Below the pieces are notes generated by a model, which ran no database searches, was not told the origin of the DNA, and saw only the letters and a program-made list of their open reading frames with translations. Shown here piece by piece: positions 1 to 7,936 of a stretch of DNA of 64,000 bases (position 1 is the first letter of the stretch; every line of letters begins with the position of its first letter). Source of the DNA: Lysinibacillus fusiformis (GTDB lineage: Bacteria; Bacillota; Bacilli; Bacillales_A; Planococcaceae); assembly GCF_003049525.1 (NCBI RefSeq), contig NZ_PYWL01000002.1, positions 620,001-684,000 of the forward strand, written 5' to 3'. The position numbers and the translations under genes were made by a program.

Positions 1-594
1 TGTAATATAGACCGTTAATTTGGCTTCATCAAATGTTACCTCTGCGCCAAGAGCTTGACTTACAAAACGTAAAGGTACCATTGTTGTTCCTTGATAAACT
101 TCAGCAGGGTGACTAAGGTTAATGGTAGATGTCGTTCCATTTGCATCTACATAAGCAGTTTTGTTACCTACGCCGATGACAATTTTCTTGCTGACCTTCG
201 TCGCAGTTACTTTTTTAGTAGCACTATCATAAGAAACTGTTGCACCAAGTGCTTCAAAAATATGTTTCATCGGTACCAATGTTGTGCCATTTTTCATGTA
301 GGCGCTCGGCGTATAGCTTTGTTTTTCATTATTCAAATAAACGGCTACTTTTGTCAATGCCGGTGCTTGTATTGCTGTTGTCGGCTGCGTATAGTTGCTT
401 TGACCACCTGAGGAAGAACCACCGCCGCTATTCCCATTATGATAATGATAGCCTGTACAAAGACCTTTTGCCTTTGACTTATCAGAACAATTATGCCCAC
501 CATTGCTATCGAGACGCCCTGGATGCGCATCAGCAATCGAGGTAGTAGTGAAGAATAGTGTAACCATCGCTAAAAACAAGACCAGTTTTTTCAT
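1..594 (-). CDS. Secreted YHYH / copper-amine-oxidase-like stalk domain protein (3' end cut by window edge)
   Basis: The reading frame is open from ATG at 594 to the left edge (198 codons), so the C-terminus is missing. A Sec signal peptide (about residues 1-23, ending in a SIADA-type cleavage region) is followed by a short Cys/His segment with GYHYHN (YHYH motif), then a Gly/Ser-rich linker. From about residue 80 there is a copper amine oxidase N-terminal-like (stalk) domain with the paired motifs TTLVPMKHIFEALGA and TTMVPLRFVSQALGA. Such domains are non-catalytic, secreted, wall-associated modules in Bacillales. An AGGAGG site lies just upstream. The substrate or partner is unknown. Confidence 0.85.
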   Translation of the reverse strand, partial: MKKLVLFLAMVTLFFTTTSIADAHPGRLDSNGGHNCSDKSKAKGLCTGYHYHNGNSGGGSSSGGQSNYTQPTTAIQAPALTKVAVYLNNEKQSYTPSAYMKNGTTLVPMKHIFEALGATVSYDSATKKVTATKVSKKIVIGVGNKTAYVDANGTTSTINLSHPAEVYQGTTMVPLRFVSQALGAEVTFDEAKLTVYIT

Positions 595-837
595 ATGTAT
601 CCTCCTATTATCAAAATATGTAATTATTATACTATATAAAAGTAAAATTTGGAATGTTTTTATAGTAAATTAGTATTAAAAAACAACACAAAATGGAAGG
701 TGCTAACAGATCAATTATTAGTGCCAACTTGATTTAAACAAAGTTAGTTCATTTTAACTTCTCTATTTTTTGTAAGAGGCGATGGAGGACAGCGGTAAAG
801 ATTCTAAAATAAATTTATCCATAATCCATTTTTTTAT

Positions 838-871
838 TTAAAAAAGCACTCATCCATATTGGATCAATGCC
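838..871 (-). terminator. Rho-independent terminator of the alkylation repair gene
   Basis: An imperfect stem pairs GCATTGATCC with GGATGAGTGC. On the minus strand it is followed by a run of six T, just past the stop codon of the 887-1594 gene. Confidence 0.65.
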
Positions 872-886
872 TTTTAGTATGATTCA

Positions 887-1594
887 TTAACATCTTACAT
901 ATTTCCGTTTAAAACCAAGCTTCCCTCGATCGAGTTCCTTTTGAATGTTTTCATACGCATTCAATGTCGTGCTTTTTTTATTGTCACGCTTCATTTCCAC
1001 AGGACCAACTGCCTGTGCTGTTGCCACTGCCTTTTCGTGAAGGGGTACATAGGAAATCGCGACTGTGTAAAGAAAATTATTCATCGCAGATTTTGTTCGT
1101 TCGGGTGCAGTATGAATCGTATTATTCACAACATCTAGCATCCTCGCTAATTTGCCCTCAGAAAACTCGCTATCTTTGCGATTTCCTAAAAGCCAGCAAT
1201 AGCAGCTCCAGCCCGCTGACATTTTCAGTTCCTCACCACTTGCAATCCATGCATCTGCTACCTCTTGTGCAATAGGGGATTCCGCTAAAGTGACTGCCAC
1301 TACATAATCAGATAGCATATAAAAATAGGCAGAATCCATCCATCGATCAAAATCAGCCGCCGTCATCGTTTTTGGATCTGCAATGATACCCGCAAAGTAC
1401 ATCGCATCATAGTTGCCAGTAGCATAAAGCTCATCTGCTAAAGCCTGATCGATTTTAATTTTTTTAGCAATCGGCTTCATCGCTCCAGTTGCCACGCCAA
1501 AAACCGGCTCATGTGCCCCATTCGACATATACATTTTCTTCGTACGTTCTTTGCCTAGCTTCTCCAGCTCCTGCATGACCATTTCTGCATTCAT
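887..1594 (-). CDS. DNA alkylation repair family protein (AlkD-like HEAT-repeat fold)
   Basis: This 235-residue all-helical protein matches the DNA alkylation repair enzyme family by overall sequence: an N-terminal helical region, YFYMLSDYVVAVTLAES in the centre, WSCYCWLLGN, then the MNNFLYTVAISYVPLH segment. Family members related to AlkC/AlkD are HEAT-like solenoids that flip or excise alkylated bases; many Firmicute members are uncharacterised. The start is ATG at 1594, preceded by an AAGGAAGTGC-type site. It is monocistronic with its own terminator. Family assignment is by recognition; catalytic activity is inferred only. Confidence 0.75.
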   Translation of the reverse strand: MNAEMVMQELEKLGKERTKKMYMSNGAHEPVFGVATGAMKPIAKKIKIDQALADELYATGNYDAMYFAGIIADPKTMTAADFDRWMDSAYFYMLSDYVVAVTLAESPIAQEVADAWIASGEELKMSAGWSCYCWLLGNRKDSEFSEGKLARMLDVVNNTIHTAPERTKSAMNNFLYTVAISYVPLHEKAVATAQAVGPVEMKRDNKKSTTLNAYENIQKELDRGKLGFKRKYVRC

Positions 1595-1757
1595 AGAAGC
1601 ACTTCCTTTTTATCTAATTTCAACGCCATCCCTTATTATCCTATATGGAATGTCCTTTTGTCATGGTTGAACTAGTTTGTCTGGAGAAGGAGATGCTGCT
1701 TATGCTTTCCGCGCGATTAGAATAAAAAATACCCTATTCAAATATAGTTGAATGGAT

Positions 1758-2378
1758 TTAAAGCCTATTCCAAATAAACATAAATTGTGCTGCATCCGCT
1801 TCAAGAGCTAGTTGGTGATACTCGGTCGATTCATCCTCAGAAATTAAGCGACCTTTTTGAACATTTAAAATGGCATGCTTAACAGAATCGGGATGTTCAA
1901 CGGAATAGTGGGAATCCTTTAGAAGTGTCAGGGCAGATCGACATTTATGTTTATCAATGCGTTCATTTTTTCCTTTGAAATATAATTTTATAAGGTAGGG
2001 GATGTCATCGATGATTAAACCAAGTTCTGGGTTTGAACGCACGATTAAGTCACCACAAACCCAATTAGATTTACCTGGTTCAAACCACTGCACATTTTTG
2101 TTTTTAAAAAATTTTAAATAAGCTTTAATCGCTTCTTGATAATTTTTCTGCCGAGCAGGGAGGGCATTGTCTATAATATCGAGAAGGTAGGAGTCATTAA
2201 AATGATGCTCATGGTATTTTTTTAACCCCTCGCGTAACGCTTTCCAATAATCCTTAATTGGATGATAATCACCCTGATATTTAATATCTTTCACAAACTT
2301 CGTCTTGGCGGCACTTCCCTTCATTGTGAAGTCCGTAAATTGTGTTAAGCCAATAGATGGCTTTGTCAAAATCGTCAT
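1758..2378 (-). CDS. Conserved hypothetical protein of about 206 residues
   Basis: I do not recognise a named family with certainty. The protein is soluble, charged and has no signal peptide or membrane segment. The central block, with CGDLIVRSNPELGLIIDD followed by PYLIKLYFKGK, has the alternating strand pattern of a small alpha/beta domain, and its acidic and Lys residues are loosely reminiscent of PD-(D/E)XK-type hypothetical proteins, but this is speculation. An ATG at 2378 follows GGTGAT at good spacing; an in-frame GTG at 2384 is an alternative start with GGAAGG six bases upstream. Monocistronic. Confidence 0.6.
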   Translation of the reverse strand: MTILTKPSIGLTQFTDFTMKGSAAKTKFVKDIKYQGDYHPIKDYWKALREGLKKYHEHHFNDSYLLDIIDNALPARQKNYQEAIKAYLKFFKNKNVQWFEPGKSNWVCGDLIVRSNPELGLIIDDIPYLIKLYFKGKNERIDKHKCRSALTLLKDSHYSVEHPDSVKHAILNVQKGRLISEDESTEYHQLALEADAAQFMFIWNRL

Positions 2379-2527
2379 TTTCACATCACCCTTCCTTCAA
2401 AAAATTACAATGTTATAGATTAGTATTATATTGGAATGGCTAAATTTATATGCTTGCTCAAAGCCTGATGAGCGCTAGCATTGAGAGGTTCTACAACTAT
2501 AGAAAAATCATTGTTTTGAAAAAGGAT

Positions 2528-2552
2528 GTTTAGATAGGGTAGAGCTGGGAAT
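2528..2552 (+). promoter_or_regulatory. Sigma-B-type promoter of the KGG stress gene
   Basis: GTTTAG at 2528-2533, 13 bases, then GGGAAT at 2547-2552 fits the general-stress sigma-B consensus (GTTTAA, 12-14 bases, GGGTAT/GGGAAT) closely. It lies about 50 bases before the start codon of a GsiB-like gene, which is a classic sigma-B target in Bacillus. Confidence 0.65.
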
Positions 2553-2603
2553 ATAAATAGCGAGCTAGTCAATAGCTCAAAAAATAATTAGGAGGAATAG
2601 AAA

Positions 2604-2933
2604 ATGGCTAACAAGCAAAACAATCGCAACAGAAACAACAATGAAAACATGACTGTCGAAGAAGCGGGACGTAAAGGCGGAGAAGCTACCTCCAAAAATC
2701 ATGATCGTGATTTTTATGAAGAAATAGGACGTAAGGGCGGCGAGGCTACGTCTAAAAATCATGGACATGAATTTTATCAAGAGATTGGTCAAAAGGGTGG
2801 AGAAGCTACAGCTGACAACCACGGCGAGGAATTTTATGAAGAAATAGGTCGCAAAGGCGGCGAGGCTCGCAGCAAACAGCGTAGTACCAACACCAACAGT
2901 AACCAAAATCGCCGAAGTAACAATAATCGCTAA
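2604..2933 (+). CDS. KGG-repeat general stress protein (GsiB-like hydrophilin)
   Basis: The 109-residue, extremely hydrophilic protein carries four copies of a roughly 20-residue repeat whose core is (I/A)GRKGGEAT(S/A), the KGG stress motif related to plant group 1 LEA proteins. The tails are Asn/Arg-rich and low in complexity. Proteins of this type (GsiB in Bacillus) accumulate under heat, salt and desiccation stress and probably act as disordered protectants in the cytoplasm. The start ATG follows AGGAGG. A sigma-B-like promoter precedes the gene and a strong terminator follows it, so it is a single-gene unit. Confidence 0.9.
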   Translation: MANKQNNRNRNNNENMTVEEAGRKGGEATSKNHDRDFYEEIGRKGGEATSKNHGHEFYQEIGQKGGEATADNHGEEFYEEIGRKGGEARSKQRSTNTNSNQNRRSNNNR

Positions 2934-2966
2934 TTTCGTTAAATAAAATAAAACCCTTCACACACG

Positions 2967-3003
2967 AGGCGTTTGTAGTTTTTACTACAAGCGCCTTTTT
3001 TTG
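2967..3003 (+). terminator. Rho-independent terminator after the KGG gene
   Basis: A stem of AGGCGTTTGTAG with CTACAAGCGCCT, a short T-rich loop and a run of seven T follow the stop codon at 2933. Confidence 0.9.
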
Positions 3004-3124
3004 TTGAGCATTTCCTCTATATGTACAGGATGAATTGGTTGAATTTATATGATTTGTAGTATATATTTAATCCGCTTCTATTATAGTTACATGAGAATGT
3101 TTGCAGAGGAAATGAGGACGGTTC

Positions 3125-3682
3125 ATGACAAAACAACTTAAAGAGAAAGAACTATATGAAATCATCAACTCCGTTGTGCAGGCTGTTGGCATGACGATGA
3201 CCATAAAGCAGGACCACTCAGGCGTAAATATGAGTTATAACTTTATTGGGGATTATGTGGGCTTTGATGCTGAACGTTTAATTGAGGCAAAGAATGAGTT
3301 GCAATATCCACCATCACTAGAAGTGTATGTAAAAACAATGACCTTACATGAACTGGGTCATGCGGTGGATCGTGAAGCATTACAATCCTCGCTTCCACGT
3401 ACTATCGAAATTTTTACAATGAAAAAACAACATAGCTTACAGGAAATTTATCTTCATGAGCATCTGTTATCTATGTTGCTGGAAGAACATGACATGAATA
3501 TTCAATTTGAGCAAACAGCATGGGAAAATGCTTGGGCTCTCAATTGTAAACATCACTTCGTATGTGATAAGGAATTTGATTATATAAGGCAACATAGCCT
3601 AGCGACCTATAAAAAAATATATGAGCAAGATTTACAGGCATATCACCATCTTTTGAACCAGCCAGTACCTCAATTAGCATAG
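3125..3682 (+). CDS. Small HExxH putative zinc metallopeptidase-like protein
   Basis: The 185-residue protein has HELGH at residues 75-79 followed by AVD, the usual zinc-binding signature of gluzincin-type peptidases. Acidic residues in FEQTAWENAW (about 128-137) could provide the third zinc ligand. There is no signal peptide or membrane segment, so a cytosolic location is expected. The family is not one I can name; the His/Glu-rich segment at 103-122 is unusual. The start ATG follows AGAGGAAATGAGG. It stands alone between a terminator and the next small gene. Peptidase activity is inferred only from the motif. Confidence 0.65.
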   Translation: MTKQLKEKELYEIINSVVQAVGMTMTIKQDHSGVNMSYNFIGDYVGFDAERLIEAKNELQYPPSLEVYVKTMTLHELGHAVDREALQSSLPRTIEIFTMKKQHSLQEIYLHEHLLSMLLEEHDMNIQFEQTAWENAWALNCKHHFVCDKEFDYIRQHSLATYKKIYEQDLQAYHHLLNQPVPQLA

Positions 3683-3763
3683 CTACAAATGATTATTTCA
3701 TACCTTTCCAAGAATGAGATCAAACCAATTAGGGCAATGTAATACTACTTGGAGGTGATCATT

Positions 3764-3937
3764 TTGACAAAGGGCAAGCAATATAAACGTCAGTCAGAGT
3801 TGGCGGAATTAGCGACAGATTTAAGTCCAGATGATTTAGATGTGCGTGAAGATAATGCGTTAACAAAAGAACAAAAGAAAAATTCAAACGATACTCATTG
3901 TTCGAACGAATCATCATCACGTAAATCTCAATCATAA
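3764..3937 (+). CDS. Small hydrophilic protein, 57 residues, function unknown
   Basis: A TTG start at 3764 sits eight bases after GGAGG of the near-perfect Shine-Dalgarno sequence GGAGGTGATC (3751-3760); a more upstream TTG at 3749 would overlap that site and is rejected. The product is rich in Lys, Glu, Asp and Ser, with no hydrophobic segment. Its middle part (LAELATDLSPDDLDVRED) is acidic and probably helical. Small soluble proteins of this kind are common in spore formers, but I recognise no family. It ends just before a terminator. Confidence 0.6.
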   Translation: MTKGKQYKRQSELAELATDLSPDDLDVREDNALTKEQKKNSNDTHCSNESSSRKSQS

Positions 3938-3945
3938 TTCACACA

Positions 3946-3976
3946 CCACAATCCATTCGATTGTGGTATTATTTTT
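3946..3976 (+). terminator. Rho-independent terminator
   Basis: CCACAAT pairs with ATTGTGG across a seven-base loop, followed by a T-rich tail. It terminates the 3764-3937 gene. Confidence 0.75.
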
Positions 3977-4185
3977 GTCCGTCATTTCACCATAAATAGA
4001 CGAAAGCCAGAGAAGTTGAACTAAATCGTCACATAAAATAATAGAGAGCCATTCATTCAGAATGGTTCCTAAAACGACCTTTCCTCTTAAGAGGTAATGG
4101 GGAATTTTACATATGTTAAGAACTATCATTTTTTTATCAACGCAATGTTATAATCTTTATAATGGAAGAGGGGGGTGTGGTAAAA

Positions 4186-4404
4186 ATGGAATTTTTTATT
4201 ATATTTATTGGCATCATCGTAGTCGTCAGCATCATCAGTAATGTTAGCAAAAAATCTAACGAATCCAATGAGCAAATACATGAACTACATTCAACAAACG
4301 ATTTACATGGGCATCATGCACATACTACTATTCAGGAGAACCATCATTGTGCTGACAATAGTTCAACAACTCCTGATTCGTCATGCGGTCCTTCAGGGGA
4401 CTGA
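4186..4404 (+). CDS. Small single-span membrane protein with His-rich tail
   Basis: The 72-residue product has one N-terminal transmembrane helix (residues 2-21, FFIIFIGIIVVVSIIS) followed by a hydrophilic tail with clustered His (HGHHAH, ENHHC) and a C-terminal SSCGPSGD. The tail could bind a metal ion, but that is inference. The start ATG at 4186 follows GAGGGGGGTG at 4169-4178; an in-frame ATG at 4162 lies before the ribosome binding site and is rejected. TATAAT occurs at about 4149-4154. No family is recognised. Confidence 0.6.
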   Translation: MEFFIIFIGIIVVVSIISNVSKKSNESNEQIHELHSTNDLHGHHAHTTIQENHHCADNSSTTPDSSCGPSGD

Positions 4405-4428
4405 TCAATGAGTTGAATGGAAGAGCAT

Positions 4429-4463
4429 TAAAAAAGCCTAATGATACACAAATATCATTAGGC
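4429..4463 (-). terminator. Rho-independent terminator of the DUF2798-like gene
   Basis: GCCTAATGATA pairs perfectly with TATCATTAGGC (4436-4463). On the minus strand it is followed by six T. The stop codon of the minus-strand gene is 11 bases away. Confidence 0.85.
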
Positions 4464-4473
4464 AAATTCATAT

Positions 4474-4971
4474 TTATAATTGATGTGCTTGAATGGACTG
4501 TCTTTGGTGTAGTTTTTTCATCGCAAGTCGAGCAATAGGCTGTGCTAATAAAAGTTCAATCCAAAAGGCCACAGCAAAATTCCTTGGCCAAATGTGAAGA
4601 AATTGTTGAAAAGGCTCTAAGCTAATTTGCTTGGTGCCTACCCAAGGACCAATGATTGATAAAAAAATAGACAATACCGTTACATTTAATAATGTATCCA
4701 ATAGCACGCGTGCATTGAACCCATCTGTTGGGCCTATTATAACAGACATTATTTTTCCAACTAAGGGACCCGCAACAGCTCTCACTAATAAAATGACAAT
4801 GACCCACATAATAGGAATAATTTTTAGTGTCTCCATATATACAGCTATACTGAAACCTCGCTCTAGCCCAACAATAATGGGTGCAATGGTATTGACAGAA
4901 ATAACTGAAATAATCAATAAAAATAAAATACCCTCTTTTGCGTTTTGTGGTAGCCGATCTTCTTTGTACAT
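4474..4971 (-). CDS. DUF2798-like four-helix membrane protein
   Basis: The product is 165 residues with four hydrophobic helices arranged as two similar halves: each has a helix, a hydrophilic loop, then a helix ending in a small-residue/basic motif (AGPLVGKIM and AQPIARLAMKK). This two-fold layout and the NAKEG start match DUF2798 proteins of Firmicutes, whose function is unknown. The start ATG at 4971 follows GGAGAGGATAAGT; the longer open frame upstream has no ribosome site. A palindrome-like site at 5107-5122, about 135 bases upstream, may control it. Confidence 0.65.
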   Translation of the reverse strand: MYKEDRLPQNAKEGILFLLIISVISVNTIAPIIVGLERGFSIAVYMETLKIIPIMWVIVILLVRAVAGPLVGKIMSVIIGPTDGFNARVLLDTLLNVTVLSIFLSIIGPWVGTKQISLEPFQQFLHIWPRNFAVAFWIELLLAQPIARLAMKKLHQRQSIQAHQL

Positions 4972-5387
4972 ACTTATCCTCTCCATTTTCAATATTTTCA
5001 GATGGCAGAGATTTGTGAAACAAGTCGGCTTGTACACTATGCGTGAGGGCAATATTTGATATAAATTCGCCCCATTACTGCGCATTGATACAATAAGTAT
5101 ACCAGTTAGTTTACAGTTAAACAAATAGAAATTATGAATAAAATGATGATATAGAGGTGGAATGAGCATAGCGAATATACAGCAATATGTTAAGCTGAGA
5201 GCGATTGTCCTGAACTACTTCTTATTATCTATGCCCGTAGTTTTTCCTTGTGGTTGAATGTGGATCAACTTTCTGTTAGCAGCCTCCAAAGCTAAATAAT
5301 TCCTTCCGACTAACTAACCATAGATTATTACCATCATAAGGTTGTAAAATAAGGGATAGATACAGAGAGAATTTGGAGGGAAAAGAT
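4972..5387. other. Intergenic region with no convincing gene
   Basis: No ORF with a proper ribosome site was found. A 31-codon frame at about 5163-5258 has its GAGGTGGA site too close to the ATG and is probably not a gene. The only notable element is the inverted repeat at 5107-5122, listed separately. Confidence 0.5.
5107..5122. promoter_or_regulatory. Possible repressor operator, TAGTTTA-N3-TTAAAC
   Basis: TAGTTTA and TTAAAC are separated by three bases. The same arrangement and spacing occurs at 7866-7881 upstream of the SDR gene. It lies upstream of the minus-strand membrane protein gene. The binding protein is unknown; MarR- or TetR-type repressors use such sites. Confidence 0.35.
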
Positions 5388-6425
5388 ATGATACGATTTG
5401 AAAATGATTATGCAGAAGGTGCCCATCCGCAAATTTTGCAAAAATTAGTGGAAACCAATGAAGAGCAATCACCAGGTTATGGGATGGATGAGCATTCTGA
5501 AAAAGCTAGAGCGTATATCAAAAAAGCGATAGCGGCTGAGCAGGCAGACGTTCATTTTTTAGTTGGTGGCACGCAGACGAATACAACTGTAATCGCCTCC
5601 ATCCTACGTCCTCATCAAGGCGTTATTGCTGCAACTACAGGCCATATTGCTGTCCATGAGACGGGGGCAATTGAAGCGACCGGTCATAAAGTGCTTACTT
5701 TGCCTAGTGATGATGGCAAACTAACAGCCGCACAGGTTAAAGCATGCTATGACGCACACTGGCAAGACAGCACACATGAACATATGGTACAGCCGGGCTT
5801 AGTGTACATATCTCATCCAACAGAAAATGGAACAACATATAGTAAAGCTGAATTAACCGCATTAAGTAAAGTTTGCAGGGATTGTGGATTGCCATTGTTT
5901 CTAGATGGCGTTCGTTTAGGCTATGGTTTAGTAGCACAGGATAATGATTTATCTTTAGCAGATATCGCTCAGCTTTGCGATGTATTTTATATAGGTGGTA
6001 CAAAAATGGGGGCATTATTTGGCGAAGCGGTCGTAATCGTGAATCCTGCCTATCAACGAGATTTTCGCTATATGATCAAACAAAGAGGTGGGCTACTGGC
6101 AAAAGGTAGATTACTAGGTCTTCAGTTTGAAACATTATTGGAGAACCATCTTTATTTGGATATTGCCCAACATGCGGTAGAGATGGCCATGCTCATTCAA
6201 CAGGCATTTATCAATAAAGGCTTTGCATTACGCTATGATTCGAAAACCAATCAGCAATTCCCAATTTTGCCGAATGATTTACTAAAGACATTAGGCGAAA
6301 AATATTCATTCTCCGTTTGGGAAACATTCGATGAAACACATACAGTTGTTCGCTTTTGTACAAGCTGGGCGACAAAAAAAGAAAATGTGGAGCGTTTAAT
6401 AAAGGACATTGAGCGTTTAGCATAA
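5388..6425 (+). CDS. ltaE: Low-specificity L-threonine aldolase (PLP-dependent)
   Basis: The 345-residue protein fits the beta-eliminating lyase/threonine aldolase family: N-terminal FENDYAEGAHPQIL, the cofactor-stacking region VGGTQTNTTVI, GHIAVHETGAIEATGHKV, FLDGVRLGYGL and the PLP-lysine motif YIGGTKMGAL near residue 206. It should cleave L-threonine or L-allo-threonine to glycine and acetaldehyde in the cytosol. The start ATG at 5388 is eight bases after GGAGGG; an in-frame start at 5373 precedes that site. Monocistronic, with a strong terminator. Full-length compared with the family. Confidence 0.88.
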   Translation: MIRFENDYAEGAHPQILQKLVETNEEQSPGYGMDEHSEKARAYIKKAIAAEQADVHFLVGGTQTNTTVIASILRPHQGVIAATTGHIAVHETGAIEATGHKVLTLPSDDGKLTAAQVKACYDAHWQDSTHEHMVQPGLVYISHPTENGTTYSKAELTALSKVCRDCGLPLFLDGVRLGYGLVAQDNDLSLADIAQLCDVFYIGGTKMGALFGEAVVIVNPAYQRDFRYMIKQRGGLLAKGRLLGLQFETLLENHLYLDIAQHAVEMAMLIQQAFINKGFALRYDSKTNQQFPILPNDLLKTLGEKYSFSVWETFDETHTVVRFCTSWATKKENVERLIKDIERLA

Positions 6426-6431
6426 GGATTA

Positions 6432-6463
6432 AACTGCACTTGGACTCCCAAGGTGCAGTTTTT
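6432..6463 (+). terminator. Rho-independent terminator of the threonine aldolase gene
   Basis: AACTGCACTTGG pairs with CCAAGGTGCAGTT over a four-base loop, followed by T residues. Confidence 0.88.
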
Positions 6464-6519
6464 CCCTATTATTCCATAATTATGGCTATAATGAGAGTAG
6501 AGAAAGGTGGGAGTGTAGG

Positions 6520-7068
6520 ATGAACTACGTAGCATTACTAAGAGGGATTAATGTAGGTGGACATAATAAAATAAAAATGGCTGACTTAAGGGAAGCTCTT
6601 ATACCGCTAGGATTGCAAAACATTCGTACCTATATTCAAAGTGGAAATATCCTTTTTGAATCGACCGAATTAGAGAAAGTTTTGCAGAAGCAAATTCATG
6701 AAACAATCCAAATGAATTTTGAAATGACAAGTACAGTCATCATTAGAACCGCTGAGGAACTTCAGCATATCGTCGACAATTGCCCATTTTCTCAGCAAGA
6801 CATCGCTGAAGCAAGTGCCACAGCAGTTGGGGAAAGCCTACATGTTGCCTTTTTACCTGCTACCCCAACAGAAGAAAATCGTCGTAAGTACTTATCATAT
6901 GAAAATGATCAAGAGCGTTGCGTCATCATTGGCAGAGAGGTTTATCTTTTATTTCACAAGAGCATCCGCAACGCCAAACTTAGCCAACAATTGCCCAAGC
7001 TCGAGATGCCCGCAACGGTTCGTAATTGGAAAACTATCATGAAGCTTACGTCAATGTTTGAATCATGA
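6520..7068 (+). CDS. DUF1697 family protein
   Basis: The 182-residue soluble protein begins MNYVALLRGINVGGHNKIKM and has the TYIQSGNILFES block, both hallmarks of DUF1697, and ends with the typical RNWKTIMKL segment. The family is widespread in bacteria and its function is unknown. The ATG follows GAAAGGTGGGAG. The last four bases overlap the start of the next gene (ATGA), so the two are probably translationally coupled. Confidence 0.88.
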   Translation: MNYVALLRGINVGGHNKIKMADLREALIPLGLQNIRTYIQSGNILFESTELEKVLQKQIHETIQMNFEMTSTVIIRTAEELQHIVDNCPFSQQDIAEASATAVGESLHVAFLPATPTEENRRKYLSYENDQERCVIIGREVYLLFHKSIRNAKLSQQLPKLEMPATVRNWKTIMKLTSMFES

Positions 7069-7277
7069 AACGGGCTCAATTAAGTTATTTCATTTATCCA
7101 ATTACCTACTTCATCGTAAGAACGATCAATCAATGGAGGAAACAAGCATCTATTACATGGGGCGAAAACGTGACAATGATGATAATTACGATGGTCATCA
7201 TATATCTCTTTATTTTGCTGTGGAATTGGTCGAAAAAGCCGTACCAATGGGGGAAGAAAAATAATAAGGAAACATAA
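7065..7277 (+). CDS. Small single-span membrane protein coupled to the DUF1697 gene
   Basis: The start ATG overlaps the stop codon of the upstream gene in an ATGA junction. The 70-residue product has a basic, aromatic N-terminus and one strong membrane helix at about residues 36-54 (VTMMIITMVIIYLFILLW), then a Lys-rich tail. No family is recognised. The overlap and the terminator directly after the stop support a two-gene operon. Confidence 0.55.
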   Translation: MKRAQLSYFIYPITYFIVRTINQWRKQASITWGENVTMMIITMVIIYLFILLWNWSKKPYQWGKKNNKET

Positions 7278-7330
7278 AAACGGGAGCAATTTTCACTTCT
7301 TTTGAAAGGATGCTCTCGTTTTATTTTTTT
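7277..7330 (+). terminator. Rho-independent terminator
   Basis: AACGGGAGCA pairs with TGCTCTCGTT around a long AT-rich loop, then a T-rich tail. It ends the DUF1697 operon. Confidence 0.7.
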
Positions 7331-7364
7331 AGTTGTGTTAATAAATAAGTAAACGATCATATAA

Positions 7365-7395
7365 AAAAGCTGTAGCGAGGTTATTCGCTACAGCC
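7365..7395 (-). terminator. Rho-independent terminator, minus strand
   Basis: GCTGTAGCGA pairs with TCGCTACAGC. On the minus strand a run of six T follows. It is the first terminator downstream of the zinc-ribbon gene at 7572-7772. Confidence 0.75.
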
Positions 7396-7571
7396 AAGAA
7401 TTGGTTGACCCTTTGAGGTTTTCCAATGTATTATAGCATAATTAATTATTTCTTGCATAGAAAGGGGGAGGATTGAAGTGTTTGCATTGTCACACGCCAT
7501 CAATCTTCCACCATTAACTATCTATCGAGGAGGCATATACCTCGTTATTTATCTTTCGCATACTCGCTATC

Positions 7572-7772
7572 TTACTTAAATTTCTCCGGCTTAGCTACTT
7601 TAATGGATGCAGCTTCCCCACATTTTGTGCAAAACGTTAAAATAAGTGGAGATCCAGTAGCCATAATTGAACCGAACGGCCGTATATTTCCTTCACTCGT
7701 GAAACTGCCAATTTGTCCTGAGGCAAAGGCATCGTTTCCACATGCTTTACAATTCATTTTATTATTTTCCAT
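7572..7772 (-). CDS. Small zinc-ribbon protein
   Basis: The 66-residue protein contains CKACGN near residue 8 and CTKCGE near residue 48, a four-cysteine zinc ribbon of the CxxC...CxxC type. The region between is Gly/Ser-rich. No membrane segment is present, so it is cytosolic. The start follows AAAGAGGTG. Its partner is unknown; similar tiny zinc ribbons in Bacillales are uncharacterised. Confidence 0.7.
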   Translation of the reverse strand: MENNKMNCKACGNDAFASGQIGSFTSEGNIRPFGSIMATGSPLILTFCTKCGEAASIKVAKPEKFK

Positions 7773-7862
7773 ATAAACACCTCTTTATGTAATATATGTA
7801 AATATAACATAAAAAAAGATGGCGCAGGTAATCAATGAGCTAGTCTTTTTAGTTTAAAAATA

Positions 7863-7884
7863 AATAGTTTAATGTTAAACTATT
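7863..7884. promoter_or_regulatory. Perfect 10-bp inverted repeat (operator candidate) upstream of the SDR gene
   Basis: AATAGTTTAA and TTAAACTATT are exact inverse complements separated by TG, 53 bases before the SDR start codon. Its core matches the site at 5107-5122. A small stem-loop with a T tail (7892-7916) follows and may attenuate transcription. Confidence 0.55.
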
Positions 7885-7936
7885 AACCGAAAAGAAAGAG
7901 TGGGTTGCTCTTTTTTGTTATAAGGAGGAATTAAAT

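Noticed and set aside
2577..2906. 109-codon frame on the minus strand
   Set aside because: It is antisense to the KGG-repeat gene; its apparent hydrophobic repeats are the mirror of the repeated KGG codons, and it has no ribosome site.
3932..4129. 65-codon minus-strand frame
   Set aside because: It runs across the terminator of the 3764-3937 gene, has no ribosome site and shows no coding character.
4631..5059. 142-codon plus-strand frame
   Set aside because: Antisense to the DUF2798-like membrane protein, which has a good start site and terminator.
5163..5258. 31-codon frame starting at an ATG after GAGGTGGA
   Set aside because: The site is only two bases from the ATG and the peptide shows no recognisable features.
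7479..7580. 33-codon frame starting GTG after GGGGGAGG
   Set aside because: The ribosome site is good but the product is odd (LSHAINLPPLTIYRGG), and it runs into the convergent zinc-ribbon gene; left out pending expression data.
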